Assembly (NCBI GenBank): GCA_021464415.1
Contig: CM038467.1
Coordinates: 13,719,411 to 13,783,410 of the forward strand
DNA from: Lonicera japonica
Taxonomy: Eukaryota; Streptophyta; Magnoliopsida; Dipsacales; Caprifoliaceae
Direction: 5' to 3'
DNA: 64,000 nt
Shown: positions 49,501 through 61,222 of the stretch, piece by piece
Position numbering within the stretch: the first letter of the stretch is position 1
Layout of the letters: each line of letters starts with the position of its first letter
The notes under the pieces: generated by a model
What the model was told of the DNA's origin: nothing
Databases searched by the model: none
What the model saw: the letters and a program-made list of their open reading frames with translations, nothing else
Made by a program: the position numbers and the translations under genes

Positions 49501-52065
49501 TTTAGCACCACCAGGCGCCTTGAATTTGCTCCTTCCTCAAACCCAAGCGTTGGGCGACGAGAAAAACCTTTAACACTAATTTCAACATAACCAATGGCCA
49601 GGAATACAAATTATTCTCTATTGTGTGAGTTGATACATTGGTTTTGTTCCAGAAAGAAAATAGGACTAATTTGAAACATTCCAAAAAGGAAGTGGACTAT
49701 AAATTGAGACAGAGGGAGTACATGACACCATGTGCAAAAAACCAAGAAATTCACAAGTCTGCATACCAATTTTGTACTTCTGTTTTAACATTAATTAGAA
49801 TGTCTTTGAGGCAGTAGCTTTGACTAGGAAAACATGAAGGTACGTGAAGATAATTATGCCCTGAAAAGGTAAATATCTCACACACCTTTAACTCCTCGGC
49901 CATTAATTCATTGTTAGTATTCTGAACTCCACGTTTTACAGCAATCTTCGCAACAAGGCTTTTTTCCCAAAGCTTGATTATTGCAGCTGCCAACCCCTGA
50001 TGATTCCTATTTCTCCCTATGTGAAGGAGTTCATAAACGAAATTAACATCAGAATATCAGATATAACTTAAACAAAATTTATTCCTCAAAGGAGAACAAG
50101 AACAATACCAAGAGCAAAATGACAAGGGAGGGATTTAGCAAGTTTTCGCAAATTAGTGACTTCTGCATTGGTTAAACGAGGTCGCATTCCCATAGGAAGA
50201 ACCCGTAAAGGTGTTTTGTAACCATGAATTGTCTGAGGTAGTAAGTCGGCATCTACAGGAAGTACTCCTGTACCCCACCAATCATCAAAACGCGGACCTA
50301 AGCCATCTAGAAGACTATGGAATTCAGTTTCTTCTTTTGTCATGCTTTCAGCATGGCCTGAAAGAACTGGTTTGCTCTTTTCTGGAATTAAACTAGCACC
50401 ATGTTCGCTATTCCTTGTTACTGGATTATCAGCTGTAGAAACATCCGGAACAAAAAGATTATTGCTTTCTCTATCAATATATTGAGATGTTGAAGTAGGC
50501 CCCGCATAATTGCTTCCGCGAAACACCATCATAACACTTCCCGACCTCCATATAACCAATCCTCTTGTTCGACGCTGACCATCATAAAGAAAGTTTACTG
50601 TTTATAAAATATCTGTTACATTTGTAAACGTGGTAGAGGGAAATGTTACTAGATACTGAAAATCATACAAAAATAGCAGCCAGAATGCCAGATATAAATC
50701 ATTCTAAAAGCTAGTAATTTGTAGGAGCAAATGAAGCTGGTTGAGTTCAAAACATGAGCACAAAGATATAGAACAAACTTACTAGTGTACATATGCTCAA
50801 GTGTTTCACTTGATAATGAGGCAAAACCTGATATGTGGAAATCAAAAACACTTGTTTGTTCTGATTTTCTCTCTAAAACGTCAACATCACATCAACCCAA
50901 GTTGATCACATCACTCCTTCACATATGCGTGTTAGTTGTTTTATGTTGCATATGGCCAATCCATCCCGCCTCATCTATCTTTAGCTAGTACAACTTCAGA
51001 CTTCAGGTGCAATTGCACAAAGCATACTAATAAAAAAGGGGCATACTGAGAAGTGACAGCAAAGTACATATGTGATATGACAATTATGGTTGCACCTAAT
51101 GGATCGTAATATATGCACTTCGAATCTTCAACACAAAAACAAAGCAAGCAGAGGTGAAAACCGATAAAAAGACCATTAAACAATAAACAAACCAAACATC
51201 AATAACATAAGCTGTTTCTTTTATATTGATCAAAGTCACCAACCTCAACAATCTCATGAGCTGTCTTCATATCCCGCGCCAATGTTTCGTGAAATTTAAG
51301 CCTAACCAACTCCGACTTCCTCCACTGATCATGAATTTTTTCTAAAACAGCTCCCGTAATACCCGCCTTGGGAACCGAAACCCTCTCTCTAACCGTCATA
51401 CCTATTCTCCTCAACCTCCTCAACTCCTCATCCTCCATTGTCAGCTCCGCCAATGTAGGTGCCTTCACCGGTCTCTTCTTTCCCCGATTAACATCCTCCT
51501 CCTCCTTCACATAATCCTCTTTCCTCTCCCACGGGAAAACCGAATCATCCTCATCCTCATCATTCTCATTCAATATAGTGTCAGGCCTAATCCAATCTCT
51601 CCTCAACAAATCCCCCAATTTCTCTTCACCAGTGGCCGGCATTGCCAAATTCTCATCATCATCATCATCATCATCTTCATCCTCATCATCGGAACCTAAC
51701 CCTAGGTTTCGTAAGCGGAGCACAATCCTCTCAATAGCGGTGGTTCTGGTAGGTCCGTCGGAAGAATTTTGAGTTTGGAGCTGAGTTTTGGATTTGGAGA
51801 CAGAGAGTTTGGGGTTGGATTGGAAATCAGGGATTGGGGAGGGCCATTTGTCGAGCCAAGGAGAAGAGGATGAGGAAGAAGGTTTGGATTGGAAGGTATT
51901 GGGAGGGTTAGGGTTATGGTTGGATAGTTTGGCTGTTGTAGTAGAGATTGTACGAAGGGAGTAATATGAGAAGGGTTTAAGAGGGGGAGAGAATGAAAGG
52001 GTGAAGAAGAGGGAGTGAGAGGTGAATGGGTATGTGTTGCGGAGTGGGATTTCTGTTAGCTTCAT
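46580..52065 (-). CDS. CFM3: CRM-domain organelle group II intron splicing factor (CFM3-like), 827 aa
   Basis: Ten exons read right to left: 52065-51244, 50574-50109, 50016-49886, 49188-48847, 48598-48442, 48352-48060, 47747-47688, 47135-47052 and 46708-46580 (nine listed are all those supported). The N-terminal ~50 residues are rich in Ser, Thr and Phe with few acids, like an organelle transit peptide. An acidic Asp-run region follows (about 130-140). CRM1 starts at KAGITGAV and includes [18 protein letters not shown]2 has [13 protein letters not shown] and [14 protein letters not shown]3 has [18 protein letters not shown] and [11 protein letters not shown]. An acidic C-terminal tail ends SLGKKG. 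CRM domains bind RNA through a GxxG loop and promote group II intron splicing in chloroplasts, and for CFM3 also mitochondria. Three CRM domains and the LRNLGLGSD segment favour CFM3 over CFM2; this is from memory. It appears intact. Confidence 0.88.
47829..48004. mobile_element. Stowaway-like MITE in a CRM-gene intron
   Basis: The left end is GTAATCCCTCTATTCCTTAC. The reverse complement of the right end is TACTCCTTCTGTCCCAAATT. The element is about 175 bp and lies between exons 48060-48352 and 47688-47747. Confidence 0.6.
49252..49722. mobile_element. Stowaway-like MITE carrying a secondary insertion
   Basis: The ends TACTCCATCTGTCTCAAATT and (reverse complement of the right) TACTCCCTCTGTCTCAATTT are typical of Stowaway elements. 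In the middle, AACACTAATTTCAAC is repeated exactly at 49308-49322 and 49572-49586. These copies flank a 249-bp more GC-rich segment not expected in a Stowaway. The whole lies in the CRM-gene intron between 49188 and 49886. Confidence 0.65.
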
Positions 52066-52369
52066 TCCTTTAATTCTCTTAATAGCTTTCTTCTTCTGCT
52101 GCTGCTGCTGCTGCTGATGATGATGATGAAAACTAAAACTAGTTCATGGTGGTGGTGGTGGTGGTGTCGATTCTTTTGAAGGGAAAGTGTATGAAAAAGG
52201 AGTAGTGTTTTTGAGTGGCAGAGAGAGAGGATGGTGGTTGAGTTTTGGGAGCTTCAAAGGAAGGAGCGATGATGGCGATAAGATTCTGAATTAACCCAAT
52301 TGGATATTTCACACCAAAAACAAATTCCAAGACTTTCTTTCACCCAAATGCCTTTAAATGGTTGGTATA

Positions 52370-52640
52370 TGATAAATTATACAACATTGAAATAGAGAAA
52401 TTATATTAATGAGCAAGAAATTCACAAGGGGTTACATTGTTACAATCACTCCATCCATTTACAATACAAGATTAACAAATATATAGTGATACAAAAGAAA
52501 AACAATGATGAACAAGCAAATCATTAAAGTCTAGACAATCTAAAAACATGGAGAAAAATAAGGAGAGAAAAGGGGAGGAAACCAAGGAGAGAAATAAGGA
52601 GGGAAATAAGGAGAATGTTGGAGGAGAATATTTTCTAACA
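52370..52640 (-). repeat. 3' LTR of the young element
   Basis: It starts TGATAAATTATACAACATTG and ends TTTTCTAACA on the plus strand. It abuts the C-rich complement of the polypurine tract. Confidence 0.93.
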
Positions 52641-53000
52641 CCCCCCCTCAAACTCAAGGGGGTATGAAGAGACCAACTTGAGTTTGAAGAGGTGAGGAAG
52701 CTACCAAACAGCTATTGATGTGTCGCCGGCTCCGGTGGTGGAGAATGTGTCTGGTTCTATGAAACCGACGGTGGAAATGACTCGGCGTAGAGTGTGACGG
52801 TTCGCCACCAGTCGGCGATGGTAGGGGCAACGGTGGCGGTGGTGGTGGTGTGAGAGAGGGAGAAGTATGAGAGATCCAGGGAGAAGTATGGATCTGGGTA
52901 AGACAAGGGAGTGGTGAGAGCTAAGAAGGAGCTGAGGGGGATCGTGGTTGATAAGGGGATACCCAGAAGGGGTTTGGGTGTCGGCGGTTGAGTCGTATTT

Positions 53001-53438
53001 TCAGGCGGTGGGGGCGGCAGTGGCGGAGACAGCGAAGGTAGAAGATGCGATTAAGCATATGTATTGGTCAGATCTGAAATCTGGCATGGTATCTGGACGG
53101 CGCTGCGAGAGGGCGCGCCGGAGGGATTCGGAGATGCGCGTAGTGACGCAGTTGTTGTTGTTGATGAAGTAGGTGCGGCGGAAGAAGCTGGCAGCGAAGC
53201 TACCGGAGTTCGCGGTCGGAGAAATAGTCGGCGACGATGCCGGGGATTGAGAAACAGTAGAGGCCTTGGATGCAGGTAGGTCTCCCGTGGATGTTCTAGC
53301 ATCACGTTTGCTAGAGAGAGAGAGATAGGGATAGAAAAGAGGATAGCAGAGAATTTGGACAATTTGGACAGTGGGCAAAGAGGCAAGGAAATATAGGTGA
53401 TTTGGAGAAGAAAAAGAAAAATTTGGAATGGAAAGCAA
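53001..53438 (-). CDS. 145-codon open frame inside the LTR element, unrecognised
   Basis: The longest frame in the element, in element orientation. It is Ser/Ala/Pro-rich (for example SQSPASSPTISPTANSGSF) and has no zinc knuckle, protease or other retroelement motif. The interior is more GC-rich than its surroundings, so it could be captured host sequence or a degraded gag-leader. Whether it is translated is unknown. Confidence 0.25.
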   Translation of the reverse strand: MLSIPNFSFSSPNHLYFLASLPTVQIVQILCYPLFYPYLSLSSKRDARTSTGDLPASKASTVSQSPASSPTISPTANSGSFAASFFRRTYFINNNNCVTTRISESLRRALSQRRPDTMPDFRSDQYICLIASSTFAVSATAAPTA

Positions 53439-53473
53439 AGGGTTTTTTTTTTTTTTTTTTAACAGTAGCTTAA

Positions 53474-53578
53474 CGGCGTCGGTGAACAGTACTAACGTCG
53501 TCAGTGAACAGTACTAACGGCGATAGTGAACAGTACTTAACGTCGTCAGTGAACAGTACTAACGGCGTCAGTGAACAG
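53474..53578. repeat. Five tandem copies of a ~21-bp GTGAACAGTACTAACGKCGTC unit
   Basis: GTGAACAGTACTAACG recurs about every 21-22 bp with small changes, in the leader region of the LTR element just after a poly-T run. Confidence 0.85.
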
Positions 53579-53862
53579 TTGCCGGAGCTGAAAATCACTC
53601 GCCGGCGCGTGAGGGGGCGTTAGGGTGAGTTTCGGGATGCTTTTGACGGCGTCGGAATCGTATTGTTACGATGATGACAGTGGTGGTGAGCGACGGTGTT
53701 TTGGAGGCGGTTTGGATAGTTTTCGAGAATAATGAAAAGTTTTGAGTAAGGTTTAGATCGGTGTTAATGAAGTTTGAGCAATGGAGGATAGCAGAGAAGT
53801 GGGCAGTGGGTTGACAATGGTAGAGGATGAAGTAGCAAGGATTTAAACCTGCTCTGATACCA

Positions 53863-54133
53863 TGATAAATTATACAACATTGAAATAGAGAAATTATATT
53901 AATGAGCAAGAAATCCACAAGGGGTTACATTGTTACAATCACTCCATCCATTTACAATACAAGACTAACAAATATATAGTGATACAAAAGGAAAACAATA
54001 ATGAACAAGCAAATCATTAAAGTCTAGACAATCTAAAAACATGGAGAAAAATAAGGAGAGAAAAGGGGAGGAAACCAAGGAGAGAAATAAGGAGGGAAAT
54101 AAGGAGAATGTTGGAGGAGAATATTTTCTAACA
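53863..54133 (-). repeat. 5' LTR of the young element
   Basis: It is nearly identical to 52370-52640. The primer-binding site lies immediately to its left on the plus strand. Confidence 0.93.
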
Positions 54134-54138
54134 GTATA

Positions 54139-55577
54139 CACCATTACACCCTTGTATTTGTCGTAAATATTATTATTATTTTTTTTGTCACAAACATTTC
54201 CTTAAAATAAATTTTTAAATCATTGATATTCTTATGCTCGTTCAATAAAAAATGAATATAATTATACACACTTGTTTTATTGAAAAAGAGTTTATTTGTA
54301 AAAGTTTGTTTAACATTAGGCAATTAATTATTAAAGTATTTTTTAAATAAGCTCCGTATAATAAGAGATAAATACACTTACATAAACTCGACTCACATAA
54401 AAAAAGTGTGTTGCTAAACACTCGTCTAACATCAAGTAATAGAATAAGGTGTTTGTGATATATAAAAGGGTATTAAAATTTGTTTTTAGTTAAATTTTGG
54501 AAAGAGTATTTGTCACATATTTTGGGGCGTAAATAACGTCTCCTTAATCTTAACCTAAAAAATAGCGTAAAACCGTTTCTTTCTTACCCTGTTTTTTATA
54601 CATTGAAAAAATCGTCACTGATTTATATTCTCACCCACTTTAATTTTTTTTAAAATGGAAATTAATTAAAAAACTTTATTTTTTTTAACAAACAAGCATC
54701 TATTAATTTCACTTAATTATATAAATCTTATAAATGTAAGTTTATAATAAGTATCCTCGTACTTTTATATAAAGTGCTAAACTTTTATTTTCACTTGCAT
54801 TGGCACGATAGCGTTTTCAATTATATTTTTCTTAATTTATTCAATCTTTTTATTTGTGCATGCAAGCAGAGCTCAATAAAACCCATGTTAAATTATTCAA
54901 TGTTACAGCTAAAGAAATATAGTGTTTACATGTGTCTAATATGTCATCAAAAAAATATTTATTATATACTGTGCTTTTATTGTTTCAATATTTAAATTCT
55001 TAAAAATTACTTGTAAAAAAATATTGAAAAAAGAAATAGTTTGGTGAGAAAATCTCTATCCTTTTAATATGTTGCAAGGAAATTATTTTCTTAAGTGTCC
55101 AAAAAATTAAATATCGTATAAATAAAAAGTAATAAAATATTTTAATAAATGATTTATTTTTATGAAAATTATTTTATTTTTTCAATTCATTTTTTCCCTT
55201 TTCACGAAAGATAACATTTTTTAAAAAGAAAGAAGAATGTGGTTTTAAGTTGTTATAATGAAAAATTTGTGATAAATTTACATGTAGATCTCTCCGTGTT
55301 ATAGGTTTCATTCTCTATATTTACAACAACATAACTAAAGTTCACAAGTACTACTATCTCCTACATGATTTTTTATTGAATTATTTTTCATGCACTAAAT
55401 TACTACATAGTTAAGCCGATTATTAAATTAATTCATACACACAACAACTATACCAATAAAACTTTTAAGGTTTAATGTATTTAGAACACCCTTTTTTTAA
55501 GACTCATTTATTATTAATGGTACGTGTATTTTAGCTTAGCATATATTGCTTTATTTGTATATGTTTTGACGTTAGTT
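54139..55577. other. Gene-free AT-rich stretch
   Basis: Very AT-rich. No supported gene or complete repeat. Confidence 0.55.
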
Positions 55578-57086
55578 AAATTTGTTGACGTTGTAGGTTT
55601 TAATCTAATTTTGATAATAACAATAACCTAATTATGTGTAATTTAACATATTTATTGAATTAAGTTTGTAATTCATTATCTTATGAATTCAATAAAAGTA
55701 TGAATTTTATGAAGAAAGCATGCAACGTGATAAGGATTATTTAATCTACATTCGAACAAGTCTATAAAGTATTGGATAAAACAAGGAAGATCAATCTCAT
55801 CGAATGCTAGCAATGCAATTCATGAAGTACAGAGGATCAAAAGATTATATGAAAAGTTTAAAAGCAAATGCTTCAAGTGAAGATCAAATTGAATAAAGAA
55901 ATCAAAGTATTCGAAAACTCATTTATTTGACAATTGAGTGAGTGCTTAAGATTTATATAAAGTTTTTTGATTGATCATTTTTATAACTCAATCATATTCA
56001 TGCATCATTGTTATATTGATTGAAAACAAGCTTGAATTAAATTGCCTTTGAAAACATCATTCTACAAAAATCAATTTTTAAATAAATTAATATTAAATTC
56101 AAATGATCATAAATTGAGCTCCCATGAAAATAAGTGTATTAGATATATGTTTTTAACATCCCCAAAGTATTAAAATTAATTTTTGAGCTAAAATGCAAAA
56201 GTTCAAAAATTGGGATTTTCACCTAATGGATAGTGCTCATCAGTTGACTGATGGACTTTGATCAATTTACTTATGCCCCATCAGTTGACTGATACCCCAA
56301 AATATAGCCGTTGAATTTTTGATTTTTTATTATTTTTGGTACCAAACCTCTCAAACGGTTTTATTATCGTTGGGACTATATAGTGGACATCTAAGACACA
56401 TTTTGGCAAGCTTGAACATATATCAAAACTCATTTTTCATCTATTTATCATATTCAAGTATTCAAGCCTTTGTTTTAATCAATCATTCTTCATTGAGTTA
56501 TAAATCTTGATCAAACTTGATAACTCTAATGTAAATTTTATTTGTAATATTCAAATACACTTGAAAGTTATTGTATCTTAGTGTTCATCACAAAATCAAT
56601 TGTATTCAATAATTTGTGAGAGGTCAATCTTATAGTTTAGCAAGAAGGATATTTCTTGTGTTGAGTGTGGTGAGAAGAATCACACTTGAGTTGAGTGTTG
56701 TGAGAAGAATAGCATTTGTAGATTGTAGTGAGACAATTACACTGGTAGTGATTTGATTTTTACCCGGAAGAAAATCGATTTTTAGTAAAACTTTTCGGGG
56801 CCATTATCCGGGTACGAACGTACAGTCTAAACAACTGAACTACGAGAATAAAACGACTTTGGCTCATTTGGTTTAATCTTTCTAACTCAAGCTTTTTATT
56901 TACTTGCAATTATATTTGCTCTCTTATTACTTACTTTTGGGATTACTTGTTTGATTTGCTTATTTTACTTGATATAAACATAGTTAAAGTTTTATTCTTA
57001 AAGCTTTACTTAAAATTTTTTAATTCCGCATTTAATTTCATAAACCCTATTCACCCCTGTAGAGTTGATTTTTGACCAACAAAATT
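55578..57086. mobile_element. Solo LTR, 1499 bp, with AAATT target duplication
   Basis: It starts TGTTGACGTTGTAGG at 55583 and ends TTTTTGACCAACA at 57081. AAATT is repeated on both sides (55578-55582 and 57082-57086). The terminal TGTTG...CAACA, and CCCTATTCACCCCTGTAGAG near the end, resemble LTRs of large plant copia elements (SIRE/Maximus type). No internal coding region remains, as expected after recombination between LTRs. A CATCAGTTGACTGAT palindrome occurs twice at about 56236-56293. Confidence 0.85.
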
Positions 57087-60000
57087 ATATAGGAGTATGA
57101 ATGTCTAGTGAGGGTTTATGTGGAATCAAATTTAACTATTACTATTGAGTGTTGCAATGATCTTTTACTATTTTTGGTGTATTGAATTATAATTTATATT
57201 TACTTATTACACAAAAATAAAATTTATAGACAAATTTAAAATAAGAATAATAATTATTTGGGAACAATGAATAGTAATAGATTATGTGAAATATAATCGC
57301 TAAAAATGTATTTATCATAATTAATATTTTATATTTTTTTCTTAGGTACTATGATTTATATATAATTTTTAATGAAATTTATTAAGAATGATGTAAATTT
57401 TATTTTTTTATGTATTATTTTAATATAAAAGTTAATATTATTTAACATTTTTACTTTTAGCAACGAAATTTTATCGTCCCTGTATTATTTCAGTAAACTC
57501 ATCGACCACTGGAGTGAATTGCAAGTTTTTTAAGAAAATTGGTAGCAACTTTTTTAAGAAAATTGGTAGGGTGAGAAGAAAGTATTCTTAAATTGGAGTG
57601 AGAAGATAGATTTTGTGGGTGCATTTAAAAATATCTTAAGATTAACCTAACTTTAACTTTTGGTAGAGTAAAAAGATGGATTATGTAGGTGCAATTAAGA
57701 ATACCCCTTTAAATATTAAGTGTTTATATAAAATAATAATTTAAATATATTTTTTTGACAATAATATTATTAAATATTTAGAAGGGCGTGAACAAACAGT
57801 TTATTATATTTTTAAAAATTTAAAACTTTTTTATTAAATATTTAAAAATAAAAACAAACACTTAATATATTCGACAAGTTACCACATACTTACTGTATGT
57901 ATGTCGACTCAACGTTGAATAAAAAAAAAAGATATTCAACGTATATGCAGTAAGTAAATAAATATATTCGTTATATATAAGTGAAATAGTGCGCGAAAAC
58001 TGACCCGAACACCCGTGGAAAACCAAAAAAAAGAAGAGAATAGAATGTTATTAAATAAGGATGTGCTCACTGCTTAAAGTAAAAATTGTCCAGATGGACT
58101 TCTAAGGGGTTCGGACTTCTCCGCAACTTCATATTACTTATCTTACCAAACATAATTTGGATTTTCAAATGGGCTTACCGAGAAGTCCATCCGAGGGTGC
58201 ACCTTCGTGAATAAAATAAACCTAAATAATAAAGTAAAATTAAGTAAAAATTGGTTCGTTTTAAAAAAAATAAAATGATGCATAAATAGCAATACCCAAA
58301 TATATATATATATATACACACATATATATATATACACACACATATATATATATATATATATCTGCATAGACCATAGTCCAAATCAATTTGATATGCCAGC
58401 CCAAATGAGTTTTAATGTAATTTAGGAGGATGAAAGTAAGGAGTAAATGAGATGCATTTATACTTACTTTTATGTCGTGCTTTTTAAGATTTTTTTTTTA
58501 ACTTACATAGCATTATTAAGATTAACAAAGTACTAAGTTTCATCTAAATTATAACTCATTATTTGTGTATAATAGGACTCTGTTTGACGCACTAAATAAA
58601 AATACTATTAAACAATCCCACTTTCAAATTGTTTAATTTAGTATTTTGTGAGATAAGCCATCAAGTTTAGATAATTTATCTGGTATTTTATCTTATCAAA
58701 GCAAATGTGAGATATGAATATTTAATTGACATGCCAAACATAACCTAGAAGTTCCATCTCACCACTTGTATGACTCGGTTAAAATCATTGCTAACAAATT
58801 AAAGATCCAAATCTCAATGATGTAATTTGAAAAAAATTGGATTGAAAAATACTCCCACGTTCTCAAACTAATATTTTAATTTGATTTTAATATTTTTTTA
58901 AGAAATTCTAATTTTAAGATAATCAACAGTGAAGAGTATAATTTATTCTTTATTGCAAACTTAGTATGTTGATTATATCGGAAAAAAAATTAGGAATACT
59001 ATTTTGAGATGTAACCAAAAAAAAAGGTCAAAGGTGGGTCCATCTTGCGTAGACAGAGAGGGTAAAGACTAAAGAGATGTCAACTAACTAACTCGCCGCA
59101 AAATCAAGAAAGTAGTAAGGAGCACGTCAAATTTGAAATTTCTAATATGCAACGTCTTGAAGTTGAAGCAAATAGCAAGGATAATATATATATATATATA
59201 TATGTATGTATATATACTAACCAACTGGTAACTTAATTCTCGTTGAAATGATTATTTTTTTCGGAAAATTTTGACATTGCACTTCATATTTTACTCTCTA
59301 ATTTGAGTTTGTATCATACATTTTATTTTTTTGACTTTCCACTTTTCTGTTAGTAGCTTTAGTTAGTTAATATTAAGACATCTTTTTCTTGACTAAAATA
59401 CTCTTATAACTTCTCAACCTATATTTAATTTTTATTTGTATTTCCACCCCACATTTAAAAAGATAATATAGAGAGGGTCATCAATAAAATGTGTTATATT
59501 TATGCATGTCTACCTAAGAAAATGTATTACAAGACAAGTGTACAATAATTGATCTAGCGAAATGAGTAGACAGACAGTCGCCCTTCAAAGATGTGATAAT
59601 TCCTACTACTATATTATTATTTAACTTAAAAAATAGTGAAACCCAGCCTCTCTTCCCTTCTCTCTCTACCTCTAAACTTCTATATTTCTTTTTCTTCTCT
59701 CCGCTTCTCCTTCCATAGAGGATTTACAATTGTTCTTGAACCATAACAATAAACCCAACCTCTTACTTTCTCCCTTGCATTTGATATTGATTGTTCACTT
59801 ATGGATTAAATTGACAAAGAGAGAAAATGGGCCTATGATAGCAGTAGTTTTCTTTTTCCAAGGAAAATAGTATTTTAAATTTCATTTTCAAAAAAGTTAT
59901 AAAAACTAGTACTCATGGATCCAATGATTTTTACGAAGTCTAAGAGAGCTAATCTCTAACCCAATTTTAACTCTTTTATAATTAACTCAGTGGAAACTCT

Positions 60001-61222
60001 TAGTTTTTAGTGAATAGACAAGATTTGTTCGACTCTATCATGTAGAGTGATTCCCATGCTCCAAATGAATATAATATGTATTTACGAATTTTGTAATGTG
60101 TATAAAGTTATCATTCACTCTCGTTGTAATGTTTGCATTTTATTAATGCTATTTCATTTTTAGTTTCAAAAAAAAATTGTATTTACATATTAATATTTTA
60201 AAGGAATTCAAAACACCCCCCCCCCCCCCCCCCCCCCCGCAAAAAAAAAATAAAAAAAAATCTTTTTAGAAAAATATAAGTCGTGGCTCAATATAAAATA
60301 TTAATATTAATTATAAAAACAAAAACAAATATATTTAATATTATAAATTACATTTAATAGCGAAACTTTTAAAAGTAAATAAATATGTGATAACACGAAA
60401 TATAATCACAAAAATATAATTATTTTTTTTACGGTATGGGTAATATATATTGTCAACCTCCAAAAGAAAATTTTTGAATCCGCCCGTGTCCATACACATG
60501 CATAAATATAACATATTATACTAAAATATGGTTGTAGTAATATATTTTTAATTAAAATAAAAATTCTCTTTATATTATCTTTTAAAATAAGGGGTAAAAA
60601 TACATTTAGAAATTAAATATAGGGTTAGAAGCCACAAGGGCATTTTGGCCAAAAAAAAATGACTTAACATCAATTAACGAAAATCACTAACGGTGGGGTA
60701 AAAACTCAAATTAGGGGGTAAAACATGGAGTGCAAAATCGAAATTTCCCTTCCTTTTCCTCTTAAATTAAATAATCTGTCTTCCTGCACTCAAAATCACC
60801 GTCACTACCAAAGCATACCCACCAATCTCCCAAGTACATGCATATTGTTATTCTTATATATTACTCGTATATATATTAATATTAATACATATATGCACGT
60901 ACATGAACATTATATATGACATAAATAAATAAGCCCAGTACGTTCTTCATTTTTATGGCAAAGAATGTATCATTTATTAATAATACATATACATATGTAA
61001 CACAACACGGCGAGCTCGACAACATTCAACTCGATCTGAAACTATATTTACTTCCTTTTCGTTTCCTTTTCGTGATTACCCTCTCGATCTGCTCATACAT
61101 TCCCACCAAAAATAAAAATAAAAATAAAAAATTAAGATAGAAGAATTCCATTAACAAGTTTTATGGCCCTGTGAGATTACATTTGAGAAATAATAAGAAT
61201 GAAAAGTGGCATCGATCAGCAA
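57087..61222. other. Gene-free AT-rich stretch with simple repeats
   Basis: It holds alternating (AT)n/(AC)n at about 58300-58365, (AT)n at about 59182-59202 and a run of 23 C at 60216-60238. An imperfect inverted repeat lies near 57890-57955, with arms ACTTACTG..ACGTTGAAT. The last part before 61223 should hold the 3' UTR of the minus-strand gene. No coding region is supported. Confidence 0.55.
60216..60238. repeat. 23-nt poly-C run
   Basis: An uninterrupted C homopolymer followed by an A-rich run. Its length is prone to sequencing error. Confidence 0.85.

Larger units (their letters stand above)
52365..54138 (-). mobile_element. Young non-autonomous LTR retrotransposon (TRIM/copia-derived), 1.76 kb
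   Basis: It has two 271-bp LTRs (52370-52640 and 53863-54133) that I count as differing at four positions. They are flanked by a perfect GTATA duplication (52365-52369 and 54134-54138). On the minus strand the primer-binding site after the 5' LTR reads TGGTATCAGAGCAGG (initiator Met-tRNA). The polypurine tract before the 3' LTR is GAGGGGGGG. The 1.2-kb interior encodes no gag or pol that I recognise. The element sits about 300 bp upstream of the CRM-gene start codon. Confidence 0.93.

Noticed and set aside
52948..53172. Plus-strand 74-codon frame inside the young LTR element as a captured gene
   Set aside because: It is antisense to the element and overlaps the longer frame on the element strand. 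No family was recognised, so it was kept only as a general remark.
57890..57955. A microRNA hairpin from the inverted repeat near 57890-57955
   Set aside because: The arms are short and unequal (one has a 13-nt insertion), the loop is poly-A, and nothing indicates a precursor.
58143..58381. Open frames rich in Tyr/Ile around 58143-58381
   Set aside because: They are translations of an (AT)n/(AC)n microsatellite.
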